Below are positions 49,898 to 58,427 of a stretch of DNA of 64,000 bases, piece after piece. The position numbers and the translations under genes were made by a program. The notes beneath the pieces were generated by a model that did not search any database, was not told where the DNA came from, and worked only from the letters and a program-made list of their open reading frames with translations. Numbering within the stretch: the first letter of the stretch is position 1; each line of letters opens with the position of its first letter. Location of the stretch: assembly GCF_001442755.1 (NCBI RefSeq), contig NZ_CP006369.1:310001-374000 (forward strand), in the 5' to 3' direction. This DNA comes from Aureimonas sp. AU20. Its GTDB lineage: Bacteria; Pseudomonadota; Alphaproteobacteria; Rhizobiales; Rhizobiaceae.

Positions 49898-50884
49898 TCA
49901 GCCGCCCTCCCCGCCGAAGCGCCGCCCGAAGCGCGAGGCGAGAAGCTCTCCGACGAGGCCGCGCCGGAACAGGAGCACGCAGACCATGAAGATCAGCCCG
50001 GTGATGACCGTGACCGGGAAGGCCGAGGTGGCAAGAGAGTTCTGGATCGCCACGACGAGGCCGGCGCCCACGATCGGCCCGAGCATCGTTCCGATGCCGC
50101 CGAGCAGCGTCATCAGGATGACTTCGCCCGACATCTGCCATGTGACGTCGGTGAGCGTCGCGAACTGGAAGACCAGCGCCTTCATGCCACCTGCGACGCC
50201 CGCCAGCGCCGCCGACATGACGAAGGCCGAGAGCTTGTAGGCGCTGACGGAATATCCCAGCGAAATGGCGCGGTTCTCGTTCTCGCGGATCGAGCGCAGG
50301 ATCGTGCCGAAGGGCGAGTTGACGATCCGGTAGATCGCGAAGATCGCCGTGAGGAAGATCGCGAGCACGAAGAGATACATGGCCATCGGGTCGGACAGAT
50401 CGACAAGGCCGAGCGCCCGGCCGCGCGGCACGCCCTGCAGCCCGTCCTCGCCGCCGGTGAAGGGCGCCTGGAGGCAGAAGAAGAAGATCATTTGCGAAAG
50501 CGCCAGCGTGATCATCGCGAAGTAGATGCCCTGGCGGCGGATAGCCAGCGCGCCGATCACGAGGCCGAGCAGGGCGGCGGCCGCCGCGCCGGCGAGGACG
50601 CCGAGTTCGGGCGTCAGTCCCCATTCCTTGACGGTGTAGGCGGTGACATAGGCCGCGCTGCCGAAGAAGGCAGCATGGCCGAAGGAGAGGAGGCCGGTAT
50701 AACCGAGCAGAAGATTGAAGGCCGCCGCAAAGAGCGCGAAGCACAGGATCTTCATGAGGAAGATCGGATAGAAGAAGAAGGGCGCGGCAACGAGAAGCCC
50801 GACCGCGACGAGGAGAAGCGCGAGCTTCGCGCCGCCGGAGCCCGATCGCGCCGACGAGGAATTCGTCGCCGAAAGGCTCGTCAT
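49898..50884 (-). CDS. livM: Branched-chain-type ABC transporter permease, LivM-like
   Basis: A 328-residue inner-membrane permease of the LivM family. YTGLLSFGHAAFFGSAAYVTA and GGIGTMLGPIVGAGLVVAIQ are the family motifs, with about ten hydrophobic segments. It is the partner of LivH just upstream (4-base overlap). The EENENRAISLGYS-type coupling segment reads SIRENENRAISLGYSVSAYKL. Despite the liv name, members of this family carry amino acids, short-chain amides, urea, aromatic acids and others. Confidence 0.88.
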   Translation of the reverse strand: MTSLSATNSSSARSGSGGAKLALLLVAVGLLVAAPFFFYPIFLMKILCFALFAAAFNLLLGYTGLLSFGHAAFFGSAAYVTAYTVKEWGLTPELGVLAGAAAAALLGLVIGALAIRRQGIYFAMITLALSQMIFFFCLQAPFTGGEDGLQGVPRGRALGLVDLSDPMAMYLFVLAIFLTAIFAIYRIVNSPFGTILRSIRENENRAISLGYSVSAYKLSAFVMSAALAGVAGGMKALVFQFATLTDVTWQMSGEVILMTLLGGIGTMLGPIVGAGLVVAIQNSLATSAFPVTVITGLIFMVCVLLFRRGLVGELLASRFGRRFGGEGG

Positions 50885-51768
50885 GCCGCCCTCCCGAACA
50901 GGCCTGCCGGGCGGATGAGCAGCACCACGGCCATGATCACGAAGACGACGATGTTGGAGGCCTCGGGGTAGAAGACCTTGGTCAGCCCCTCGCACAGGCC
51001 GAGCAGGTAGCCGGTGGCGATGGCGCCGCCGATCGAGCCCATGCCGCCGATCACCACGACCGCGAAGACCGTGATGATGATGTTGGTGCCCATCAAGGGG
51101 CTTACCTGGTAGATCGGCGCCGCCAGGATGCCGGCGAGACCGGCCAGCGCCGCTCCGAACCCGTAGGTCAGCGTCAGCAGAAGCGGCACGTTGATGCCGA
51201 AGGCGCGCACCAGCTGGGGGTTCTCGGTGGCGGCCCTGAGATACGCGCCGAGCCGCGTCTTCTCGATCAGCGCCCAGGTGGCGAGGCAGAGGACGAGCGA
51301 GGCGAAGACGATGAAGCCGCGATAGTTCGGCAGGAACATGAAGCCGAGATTGGTGCCGCCGGTGAGAAGCTGAGGCGGCGCATAGGGCTGACCCGAGGCG
51401 CCGTAGTAGTAGCGGAACGTGCCCTCGATCACGAGCGCGAGGCCGAAGGTGAAGAGGAGGCCATAGAGCGGATCGAGATCGTAGAGACGGCGCAGCGCGA
51501 CGCGCTCTATGAGGGCGCCGAGCAGCCCGACCACGAGCGGCGCCAGGATCAGAGACGGCCAGAAGCCGATGCCGGCCACCGACAGAAAGAGATAGCCGGC
51601 GAAGGCGCCCAGCATGTATTGCGCGCCATGGGCGAAGTTGATGATGCGCAGCAGCCCGAAGATGATGGCAAGCCCCAAGCTCAGCATCGCGTAGAAGGAC
51701 CCGTTGATCAGCCCGACGAGCAATTGCCCGAGAAAGGCCTGCACGGGCACGCCGAAGATCATCGTCAT
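50881..51768 (-). CDS. livH: Branched-chain-type ABC transporter permease, LivH-like
   Basis: A 295-residue permease of the LivH family. NGSFYAMLSLGLAIIFGLLRIINFAHG is the hallmark N-terminal region (cut here into shorter motifs: NGSFYAML, IINFAHGAQYMLGA), and GGMGSIGGAIATGYLLGL the C-terminal one. ATG 51768 is preferred to a GTG at 51777, since GGAG precedes it by about 10 bases; ATG 51762 is also possible. It overlaps livM by 4 bases. Confidence 0.87.
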   Translation of the reverse strand: MTMIFGVPVQAFLGQLLVGLINGSFYAMLSLGLAIIFGLLRIINFAHGAQYMLGAFAGYLFLSVAGIGFWPSLILAPLVVGLLGALIERVALRRLYDLDPLYGLLFTFGLALVIEGTFRYYYGASGQPYAPPQLLTGGTNLGFMFLPNYRGFIVFASLVLCLATWALIEKTRLGAYLRAATENPQLVRAFGINVPLLLTLTYGFGAALAGLAGILAAPIYQVSPLMGTNIIITVFAVVVIGGMGSIGGAIATGYLLGLCEGLTKVFYPEASNIVVFVIMAVVLLIRPAGLFGRAA

Positions 51769-51773
51769 TCCGA

Positions 51774-52487
51774 TCACACTCCCAGCGTTTGCGTCATCTG
51801 CGCCATGCGGTCCGGCAGTTCGGCGACGGCGAAGCCGTCCAGCACGCGCCCATGGTCCATGAGGTAGAAGCGGTCGGCCACCTTCGCGGCGAAGCGGAAG
51901 TTCTGCTCCACCAGAAGCACGGTCATGCCCCGCGCCTTCAAGACCTGAAGGATCTCGCCAATGCGCTGCACGATGACCGGCGCCAAGCCCTCCGTCGGCT
52001 CGTCGAGCAGCAGCAGCTTGACGCCGGAGCGCAGGATGCGCGCGATGGCGAGCATCTGCTGCTCGCCGCCGGAAAGCTGCGTGCCGCCACTCTGGCGCCG
52101 CTCCTTCAGATTGGGAAAGAGCGCGTAGATTTCCTCCACGCTCATGCCGCCCGGCGCCACGATCGGGGGGAGCAACAGGTTCTCCTCCACCGAAAGGCTG
52201 GCGAAGATGCCGCGCTCCTCCGGCACGAAGCCGAGGCCGAGCCGGGCGACGCGGTGCAGCGGCACTTTCAGGAGATCGTGGTCCTCGAAGCGCAGCGTGC
52301 CGCTGCGCTTGGGCAGAAGCCCCATGATGGCGCGCAGCGTCGTGGTCTTGCCGACGCCGTTGCGCCCGAGCAGCGTGACGGTCTCGCCGGGGAAGATGTC
52401 GAGATCGACGCCGTGCAGCGCCTGGCTTTCTCCATACCAGGCCTGGAGGCCGCGAACGCTGAGCAGCGGCTGGGCGCGGTCAGACAT
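51774..52487 (-). CDS. livF: Branched-chain-type ABC transporter ATPase, LivF-like
   Basis: A 237-residue ATPase. Walker A GRNGVGKTTTL, the Q loop near PEERGIFASLSVEENL, signature LSGGEQQMLAIARIL, Walker B LLLLDEPTEGLAP and the H loop in LLVEQNFRFA are intact. It overlaps livG by 8 bases. Fifth gene of the operon in order of transcription from the binding protein. Confidence 0.89.
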   Translation of the reverse strand: MSDRAQPLLSVRGLQAWYGESQALHGVDLDIFPGETVTLLGRNGVGKTTTLRAIMGLLPKRSGTLRFEDHDLLKVPLHRVARLGLGFVPEERGIFASLSVEENLLLPPIVAPGGMSVEEIYALFPNLKERRQSGGTQLSGGEQQMLAIARILRSGVKLLLLDEPTEGLAPVIVQRIGEILQVLKARGMTVLLVEQNFRFAAKVADRFYLMDHGRVLDGFAVAELPDRMAQMTQTLGV

Positions 52488-53313
52488 GGTCGGTTCCCAT
52501 ATAGGCGGTGCGCACGCGCTCGTCGGTGGAGACGGTGCGATAGTCGCCCGCCGCCAGGATCTCGCCGCGTTGAAGCACGGTGACGCGGTCGCAGAGATCG
52601 GCGACGACCTTCAGATTGTGCTCCACCATCAGCACCGCGTGGTTGCGGGCGACCTGTTTGATGATAGCGGCGATGACCTCGACATCCTCGTGCCCCATGC
52701 CGGCCATCGGCTCGTCCAACAGCAGCACCTTGGGCTCCAGCGCCAGCGTGGTCGCGATCTCCAGAACGCGCTTGCGCCCATAGGACAGGCTCGCCGCCGG
52801 ACGGTCGCGCGCTTCGGTCAGTCCCACCGCGTCGATCAGCTCCATGGCGCGCGCGTTCAAGCGGTCGAGGCTGGAGAGCGGGCGCCAGAACTGGATGGCG
52901 AGCCCGTTCCGGCGCTGCAGGGCGACGCGGACATTCTCCAGGATCGTCAGATGCGGAAAGGTCGCCGAGATCTGGAACGAGCGAACGAGCCCGAGGCGCG
53001 CCACCTTGGCCGGCGGGGTCTTGGTGATGTCCTCGCCCAAAAGCGTGATCGTGCCTGATGTCGGCTGCAGGAACTTCGTCAGGAGGTTGAAGACGGTGGT
53101 CTTGCCCGCCCCGTTCGGGCCGATCAGCGCGTGGACCTCGCCATGGCCGACGTCGAGATCGACATCGCGGACGGCGGTGAAGCCGCCGAAGTCGCGCCTG
53201 AGGCCCCGGCAGGACAGGACGGTCTCGCCCTTGGCGAGGCCACGGCCGGGCGCCGCGTCCCCGGCGCCCCTGGCAAGGGCGCCGGGATGGGCGGTTGAGA
53301 GAATGCCGCTCAT
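52480..53313 (-). CDS. livG: Branched-chain-type ABC transporter ATPase, LivG-like
   Basis: A 277-residue ATPase with an N-terminal extension of about 30 residues rich in Ala and Gly. Walker A is GPNGAGKTTVF, the signature is the LivG form LSYGRKRVLEIA, and Walker B is VLLLDEPMAGMGHEDVEV; the LivG-type D-loop here reads MGHED instead of LNPxE. It starts 11 bases after the end of the binding-protein gene. Confidence 0.88.
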   Translation of the reverse strand: MSGILSTAHPGALARGAGDAAPGRGLAKGETVLSCRGLRRDFGGFTAVRDVDLDVGHGEVHALIGPNGAGKTTVFNLLTKFLQPTSGTITLLGEDITKTPPAKVARLGLVRSFQISATFPHLTILENVRVALQRRNGLAIQFWRPLSSLDRLNARAMELIDAVGLTEARDRPAASLSYGRKRVLEIATTLALEPKVLLLDEPMAGMGHEDVEVIAAIIKQVARNHAVLMVEHNLKVVADLCDRVTVLQRGEILAAGDYRTVSTDERVRTAYMGTDHV

Positions 53314-53324
53314 GCCCGCGCCGC

Positions 53325-54557
53325 TTACGGGGTGACCAGCGGGCAGTTGCTCTTGGCCGGATCGAGATAGGCCGTGTCGCCCGGCACGGTGGCGAGGACC
53401 TTGAAATAGTCCCAGGGCTTGGTGCTCTCGGCGGGCTTCTTCACCTCGAGAAGATACATGTCGTAGATCATGCGCCCGTTCTTGGCGACCTTGCCGCCGC
53501 GCGCGAAGACATCGTCCACCGGCATCTCATGCAGGGCGGCCGCCACCGGCTCGGTCGCGTCGGTCTTGGCCTTGTCGATGGCCTTCAGATACTGCAGCAC
53601 GGCGGAATAGGTGCCGGCCTGGATCATGTTGGGCATGCGCTTGGTGCGCTCGAAGAAGCGCTGCGAGAAGGCGCGCGAGTCGTCGTCGCGGTCCCAGTAG
53701 AAGCCCTCCGTCAGCGACAGGCCCTGCGCCGCTTCCAGGCCGAGCCCGTGGACCTCGGCGAGGGTGAAGAGGAGCGCCGCCAGCCGCTGGCCGCCGGCCA
53801 CGATGCCGAACTCCGCCGCCTGCTTCACCGCGTTGGACGTGTCGAGACCGGCATTGGCCATGCCGATGACCTTGGCGCCCGAGGACTGCGCCTGAAGCAG
53901 GAAGGAGGAAAAGTCCGTGTTGGACAGGGGATGGCGAACCGATCCGACAATCGTGCCGCCGCTCGCCTTGACGAAGTTCGAGGTCTGCTCCTCCAGCGAG
54001 TAGCCGAAAGCATAATCAGCCGTCAGGAAGAACCAGCTGTCGCCGCCCTGCTTGACCAGTGCGCCGCCGGTGCCGACCGCCAGCGCATGGGTGTCGTAGG
54101 CCCAGTGGAAGCCATAGGGGCTGCAGGCCTTGCCGGTCAGGTCGGTGGTCGCCGCGCCGGTGACGATGTCGATCTTCTTCTTCTCCTTCGACAGGCCCTG
54201 CACGGCCAGCGCGACGGAGGAGGTCGTCAACTCCATGATGGCGTCGACTTGTTCGGTGTCATACCATTGGCGCGCGATGTTGGAAGCGATGTCGGGCTTG
54301 TTCTGGTGGTCGGCGGTGATGACCTCGATCTTCTTGCCGAGAACCGTACCGCCAAAATCCTCCACCGCCATCTTGGCGGCCTCGAAGGACCAGCGGCCGC
54401 CGAAATCGGCATAGACGCCGGACTGGTCGTTCAGGATGCCGATCTTGACGATGTCGTCGGAGACCTCCTGCGCCTTCGCTTGCATCGAAGTGCTGGCCGC
54501 CAGCGCGAGCGTCGCGCCTGCCAGGACCGTCCGTTTGAGCCTGCCGGAAACCGTCAT
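53325..54557 (-). CDS. livK: Branched-chain-type ABC transporter substrate-binding protein
   Basis: A 410-residue periplasmic binding protein of the Leu/Ile/Val (peripl_BP_6) type. The signal peptide runs to about residue 30 (ALAASTSMQAKAQE). The core contains IGILNDQSGVYADFGG, ADHQNKPDIASNIARQWYD, ADYAFGYSLEEQT and FDNAGLDTSN-like MANAGLDTSNAVKQA. Tyrosines and tryptophans near the ligand site suggest an aromatic or small hydroxylated ligand, but no specificity can be assigned. GGAGGAACG precedes the ATG at 54557. It is the first gene of the operon that ends with the dehydrogenase at 47362. Confidence 0.88.
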   Translation of the reverse strand: MTVSGRLKRTVLAGATLALAASTSMQAKAQEVSDDIVKIGILNDQSGVYADFGGRWSFEAAKMAVEDFGGTVLGKKIEVITADHQNKPDIASNIARQWYDTEQVDAIMELTTSSVALAVQGLSKEKKKIDIVTGAATTDLTGKACSPYGFHWAYDTHALAVGTGGALVKQGGDSWFFLTADYAFGYSLEEQTSNFVKASGGTIVGSVRHPLSNTDFSSFLLQAQSSGAKVIGMANAGLDTSNAVKQAAEFGIVAGGQRLAALLFTLAEVHGLGLEAAQGLSLTEGFYWDRDDDSRAFSQRFFERTKRMPNMIQAGTYSAVLQYLKAIDKAKTDATEPVAAALHEMPVDDVFARGGKVAKNGRMIYDMYLLEVKKPAESTKPWDYFKVLATVPGDTAYLDPAKSNCPLVTP

Positions 54558-54809
54558 CGTTCCTCCCTTTCGTCGATTCCATCGATCGCCTGTCGGGAGT
54601 GTCGAGGGCCGCCTCTGGCGACCGCCGGGCCACCGCGCGACGCGCAGGGCTACAGGCGGCGTCGGATCGACCGGCCGTGCTCGTCCTCCCCGCTTTCCCG
54701 CCCGTCTTCGCGCGCGCGTCGAAAGCCTCCTCACTGCCCTGCCGTCCCACGGGGCGATGAGGATGCGAAAGGCTAGCATCAAGCGGATGGGTTAAGAATG
54801 GCGTTTTTG

Positions 54810-54824
54810 GTACAAGCCTTGTAC
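54810..54824. promoter_or_regulatory. LysR-type binding box
   Basis: GTACAAG (54810-54816) and CTTGTAC (54818-54824) form perfect 7-bp arms around one base, and contain the T-N11-A consensus of LysR regulators (T 54811, A 54823). It lies in the region between the liv operon (start 54557) and the divergent LysR gene (start 54860). Confidence 0.65.
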
Positions 54825-54859
54825 GAAAACGTAAGCGGAAGCCGGCTCGGGAGATTGCA

Positions 54860-55771
54860 TTGCAGTTCGATTGGGACGATCTGCGCCATTTCCTGGCGGT
54901 TGCGCGCACGCGCCAACTCTCCGCCGCCGCGCGACGGTTGCGCAGCAATCACGTGACCGTGTCCCGGCGGATCGACCGCTTGGAGAAGGCGCTCGCCATG
55001 CGCCTCTTCGAGCGCTCCGCGCGCGGCTACACGCTGACCATTCTGGGCGAGCGCCTCGTCGCCCATGCCGAGCGGATGGAGCGGGAGGTGGAGGGCTTCG
55101 GGGAGACGATCCTGGAAGCCGGCGGCTGGGCGAGAGGCGTGGCGCGCCTGTCGACGCCGGAGGGCTTCGGCAATTTCTTCCTGGCCGAACGCCTGCCCGG
55201 CTTCGCGCGGGCCCATCCCGGCCTTCTCGTGGAATTCGTGACGATCCAGCAGATCGTCTCCCTGTCGCGCCGGGAGGCCGACCTGTCGGTGACGCTGAAC
55301 GCGCCCGGCGCCGGGCCTTATCTCAGTGAGCGGATCGCCGGCTACCGGCTCTTTCTCTACGCCTCGCGCGACTATCTCGCCCGGCACGGGCCGATCGGCA
55401 CACGGGGCGAGGTGAACCTTCATCCGCTGATCGGCTATGTCGAGGACATGATCTTCACGCCCGGCCTCGACTATCTCTCCGAGATTCTGCCCGGCATGCG
55501 CGCGGGCTATCAAAGCTCCTCCATCCAGGCCCAGTTGCAGGCGGTTCTGGCGGGGTTCGGGATCGGTATCCTGCCCTTCTTCATCGCCTCGCGCCACGCC
55601 GAGCTCGTGCCCATCCTGCCGCGCGAGCTGCATCTGGAGCGGGACTACTGGATGAGCTCCCACGAAGATCTCGCCGCCGCCCCGCGCATCCGGGTGCTCG
55701 CCGATTTTATCCGGCGGCAGGCGATCGAGTTCGGCCCCATCTTCCGCGCCGAAGCGCTGCTCGGCGCCTGA
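54860..55771 (+). CDS. LysR-family transcriptional regulator
   Basis: A 303-residue LysR regulator. The start is TTG at 54860, 5 bases after GGGAGA, giving the usual MQFDWDDLRHFLAVARTRQ N-terminus. The helix-turn-helix is SAAARRLRSNHVTVSRRIDRLE, followed by the effector domain. It is divergent from the liv/GMC operon, with a perfect LysR box between them, so it probably regulates that operon in response to its substrate. Its 3' end forms one arm of a 14-bp hairpin. Confidence 0.89.
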   Translation: MQFDWDDLRHFLAVARTRQLSAAARRLRSNHVTVSRRIDRLEKALAMRLFERSARGYTLTILGERLVAHAERMEREVEGFGETILEAGGWARGVARLSTPEGFGNFFLAERLPGFARAHPGLLVEFVTIQQIVSLSRREADLSVTLNAPGAGPYLSERIAGYRLFLYASRDYLARHGPIGTRGEVNLHPLIGYVEDMIFTPGLDYLSEILPGMRAGYQSSSIQAQLQAVLAGFGIGILPFFIASRHAELVPILPRELHLERDYWMSSHEDLAAAPRIRVLADFIRRQAIEFGPIFRAEALLGA

Positions 55772-55787
55772 GGGCCGAGCAGCGCTT
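55752..55787 (+). terminator. Terminator hairpin overlapping the LysR gene end
   Basis: AAGCGCTGCTCGGC (55752-55765) and GCCGAGCAGCGCTT (55774-55787) form a perfect 14-bp stem, and the LysR stop codon lies in the 8-nt loop. It separates the gene from the convergent small gene at 55809. No T run. Confidence 0.65.
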
Positions 55788-55808
55788 GCGTGGCCTCGGG
55801 CCGCGAGA

Positions 55809-56126
55809 TCAGCGACGCTGCGGCGGCGCCGACCAGGTTTCGGCCTCGTCCACATAGGCCTTCCCCGCCTTCTTGTCGTAGAGGCAGAGTTTCGACAGGG
55901 ACGAGCCGCGCGTGCGGTCCGACACCAGCATCGCGACCATGCCGACGCGATCGTCGAAGCCGACGATGGTGGAGGGCCGGGCGTTGCGAATGCCGCTGGC
56001 CGCGAGACAGGCCTTGGTCACGCGCGCGTCGAACTCGGCCCAGGCGTCGGCGCTCGATGCCAGCGCCGGGCCGGAGATCGCGGCGACAGTCAGACCGAAG
56101 ACCAGGGGAACGGTGGGGATGCGCAT
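55809..56126 (-). CDS. Small exported hypothetical protein
   Basis: A 105-residue protein with a signal peptide (IPTVPLVFGLTVAAISGPALA, cleavage after SSA) and a mature part with KACLAASGIRNARPSTIVGFDDRVGMVAMLV and KLCLYDKKAGKAY, holding two cysteines likely disulfide-bonded in the periplasm. No family recognised. The ATG at 56126 follows GGAAG by about 9 bases. It stands between the LysR gene and the sugar operon. Confidence 0.6.
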   Translation of the reverse strand: MRIPTVPLVFGLTVAAISGPALASSADAWAEFDARVTKACLAASGIRNARPSTIVGFDDRVGMVAMLVSDRTRGSSLSKLCLYDKKAGKAYVDEAETWSAPPQRR

Positions 56127-56280
56127 GTCGTGTCGTCTTCCGATGTCGTTGCTGGAGTTCTCGCTCAAGAACAAGCGTGCGGGAGCAAGCCGACGGTTTG
56201 ATGGCCTCGGTTGATGAGAGTTCGAGGAGATGCCAAGCGCAATGGCGCTCGCCAATGGAGCGATGCGGCGGCAAGGCTCC

Positions 56281-56306
56281 CGAGGGGCGGCGCGCGCCGC
56301 CCCTCG
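56281..56306 (-). terminator. 26-bp perfect palindrome terminating the sugar operon
   Basis: CGAGGGGCGGCGC (56281-56293) and its exact complement to 56306 form a 13-bp stem, starting 10 bases after the aldolase stop. Very GC-rich, without a T run. Confidence 0.65.
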
Positions 56307-56316
56307 CCGCTCAAGC

Positions 56317-57042
56317 TCAGGCGCTCATACGGGCCTTGGGATCGGTGCTCTCGGACTTGGCGCTCGGCGTGTCGTTTACGCCGTCGAGATCGGGCGCATG
56401 GCCGTAGCTCATGTTCTTCATCTGCTGGATGACGCGCGCCATTTCCTCGTCCGGCAGCACCGGCGGCTCGCCGAGGACGCGGGCCTGCACATAGAGGCGC
56501 GACAGCGTCTCCACCTCGACCGCCAGCGCCAGGGCGGCGCCCAGCGTCTTGCCGAGCGCGATCTGGCCGTGCTGACCGAGCAGGCAGGCGAGCCGGTCCT
56601 CCAGCGCTTCGAGCGCGGCGTCGGACAGGGCCTGCGTGCCGAAGGTGGCGTAGCGCGAGCAACGGATCGTGGTGCCGCCGGCGATCGCCGTCATGTAGTG
56701 GAAGCTCGGGATCGCGTGGTGATGCACGGCGAGCGTCGTCGCATAGACGGAATGGCAGTGAAGCACGCAGTCGATATCGGTGCGCGCGGCGAGAATGTCG
56801 CGGTGGAAGCGCCATTCCGACGAGGGGCGCCGCTGCCCCTCATAGGTGCCGTCGAAGAACATCTGCACGAGATCGCCCGGCTGCATCCGGTCGTAGGGCA
56901 GCGAGGTCGGCGTCACCAGGAAGCCCGCCGGATTGCGCACGGAAAGATTGCCGGCGGTGCCCTGGTTGATGCCGGTTTCGTTCATCCGGCGGCAGGTGGC
57001 GACCATTTCCTCGCGAAGGGCGGCGTCGTCATAGGCAGTCAT
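56317..57042 (-). CDS. Class II aldolase/adducin family protein (FucA-like)
   Basis: A 241-residue class II aldolase of the L-fuculose-1-phosphate aldolase/L-ribulose-5-phosphate 4-epimerase family. The zinc ligands are H95 and H97 in LHCHSVYATT and H158 in LLGQHGQIALG; the base glutamate is E76 in SSEWRFH; GTAGNLSVR is the phosphate-binding loop. It would cleave or epimerise a phosphorylated ketose made by the FGGY kinase upstream, probably yielding DHAP and an aldehyde if FucA-like. The last 25 residues are a hydrophilic tail. Overlaps the kinase by 4 bases. Confidence 0.85.
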   Translation of the reverse strand: MTAYDDAALREEMVATCRRMNETGINQGTAGNLSVRNPAGFLVTPTSLPYDRMQPGDLVQMFFDGTYEGQRRPSSEWRFHRDILAARTDIDCVLHCHSVYATTLAVHHHAIPSFHYMTAIAGGTTIRCSRYATFGTQALSDAALEALEDRLACLLGQHGQIALGKTLGAALALAVEVETLSRLYVQARVLGEPPVLPDEEMARVIQQMKNMSYGHAPDLDGVNDTPSAKSESTDPKARMSA

Positions 57043-58427
57043 GAGGCTTGGCTCCAGGGTCTGGACCGGTCGCACCAGTGCGACCAGTAGGACAAGAGAT
57101 CGGGCAGGTCGGAAACATCGGGCGTTTCCGCACTGAGCGGCGCGGGGGCGGCGCGCGTTTCGTGGCCGGCGAGAAGGGCCGCCCCGGTCGCCGTTCCGTG
57201 CGCGTCGCGGTTGACGAGAACTCGGGCGGCCGGGTTGAGCGCGGCCAGGATCGCGCCGAACAGGGGATCGCGAACTAGCCCGCCGTCGAGAACGAGCGTG
57301 CGGGCCGGCGGCAGGTCCCGCAAGCATTGATTGGCGAGCATGGCGGCGTAGAGAAGGCCGAGCGTGAAGCGCACGGTCGCGTCCCCCGCCAGCGGACCTT
57401 CGACAAGGCCGCGCCGCGCGGTGCCGGGAAAGAGCCCGTCGTCCCCGCCGAAGGACGGCAGGGCCAGCGTCCGGCTGGCGACGATGCGCCTCAGCGCCTC
57501 GCGCGTCGCCGGCCCGCGCGCCTCGCCCGCCACGGCCGCGAACTCCCGCCCGCCCATGGTCAGCATGCCCGGAACCGGGCGGCCGAAGACATCAGCATTG
57601 CAGGCGCGGCCGGGCGCTTCCCGGTCGAGATCGACGCCGGACCGGTCCGTAAGCGCCACGATCCATGTGCCGGTCGAGACCACGGTGAGATCGGACAGGC
57701 CGGCGGCCTGATAGCGGTAGAAATTGGCCGAGGAATCGTGAATGCCGCACAGGACGCGCGTGTCCGGCGACAGGCCGCAGCGCGTCGCCAGCGCTGGCTT
57801 CAGGGGCCCAAGCGTCTCATAGGCGCGGCGAAGCGGGGGCAGAAGGCGCGCCCAGCCGCGCCGCTCGACGAGCCGCGCGGGGGCCGCGTCGGCGCTCGAC
57901 CAGAGATGCGATTGCGCGCCAAGGCTCGTGACCTCGCCCGCCGCCACGCCGCAGAGGCGAAAGGCCCAGTATTGCGGCAGCGCCAGAAAGGCGCGCGCCC
58001 CGGCGAAGACATCCGGCCAGCCGCGCTCCAGCCAGAGCATCTGGCGCGCCAGATGGGCCGAGCCCAACATCACCGCGCTGCCCCGCTCGCGAAACGAGCC
58101 GACCATGGCGGCATAGTCCCGCACGACATCCGCCGGCGGCTCCTGCTCGTAGTCGATCATCGGCATGGCCGCGCCGCTCTCATTCACCAGCACGCCGCCC
58201 GAACCGTGCGAACAGGCGACGATCGCCCCGATCGAATGGCGCGTTCCTAAGTCGGCGAGGCCATCCAGCAGCCAGGCTTCCAGGGCGGCGAGGTCGTGAT
58301 GGCGGTAGGGCGGCCCGTCCACCACGAGATTGGGCGCCGACATCTCCTCCAGGATCGCGCCGTCCGGGGTGGCGGCGAGAAGCTTCACATTGGTCTTGCC
58401 GACGTCGAAGACGGCGACGACGCTCAT
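57039..58427 (-). CDS. FGGY-family carbohydrate kinase
   Basis: A 462-residue FGGY kinase. The N-terminal phosphate loop is FDVGKTNVKL; CHGSGG, ALPQYWAFRLCG and VSTGTWIVAL are family motifs, and the C-terminal FGGY-like region includes GTATGAALLAG. The kinase phosphorylates an imported or isomerised ketose (for example L-fuculose, L-rhamnulose, L-xylulose). The start ATG at 58427 overlaps the permease gene by 4 bases. No isomerase is encoded in this window, so either the imported sugar is a ketose or the isomerase lies elsewhere. Confidence 0.86.
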   Translation of the reverse strand: MSVVAVFDVGKTNVKLLAATPDGAILEEMSAPNLVVDGPPYRHHDLAALEAWLLDGLADLGTRHSIGAIVACSHGSGGVLVNESGAAMPMIDYEQEPPADVVRDYAAMVGSFRERGSAVMLGSAHLARQMLWLERGWPDVFAGARAFLALPQYWAFRLCGVAAGEVTSLGAQSHLWSSADAAPARLVERRGWARLLPPLRRAYETLGPLKPALATRCGLSPDTRVLCGIHDSSANFYRYQAAGLSDLTVVSTGTWIVALTDRSGVDLDREAPGRACNADVFGRPVPGMLTMGGREFAAVAGEARGPATREALRRIVASRTLALPSFGGDDGLFPGTARRGLVEGPLAGDATVRFTLGLLYAAMLANQCLRDLPPARTLVLDGGLVRDPLFGAILAALNPAARVLVNRDAHGTATGAALLAGHETRAAPAPLSAETPDVSDLPDLLSYWSHWCDRSRPWSQAS

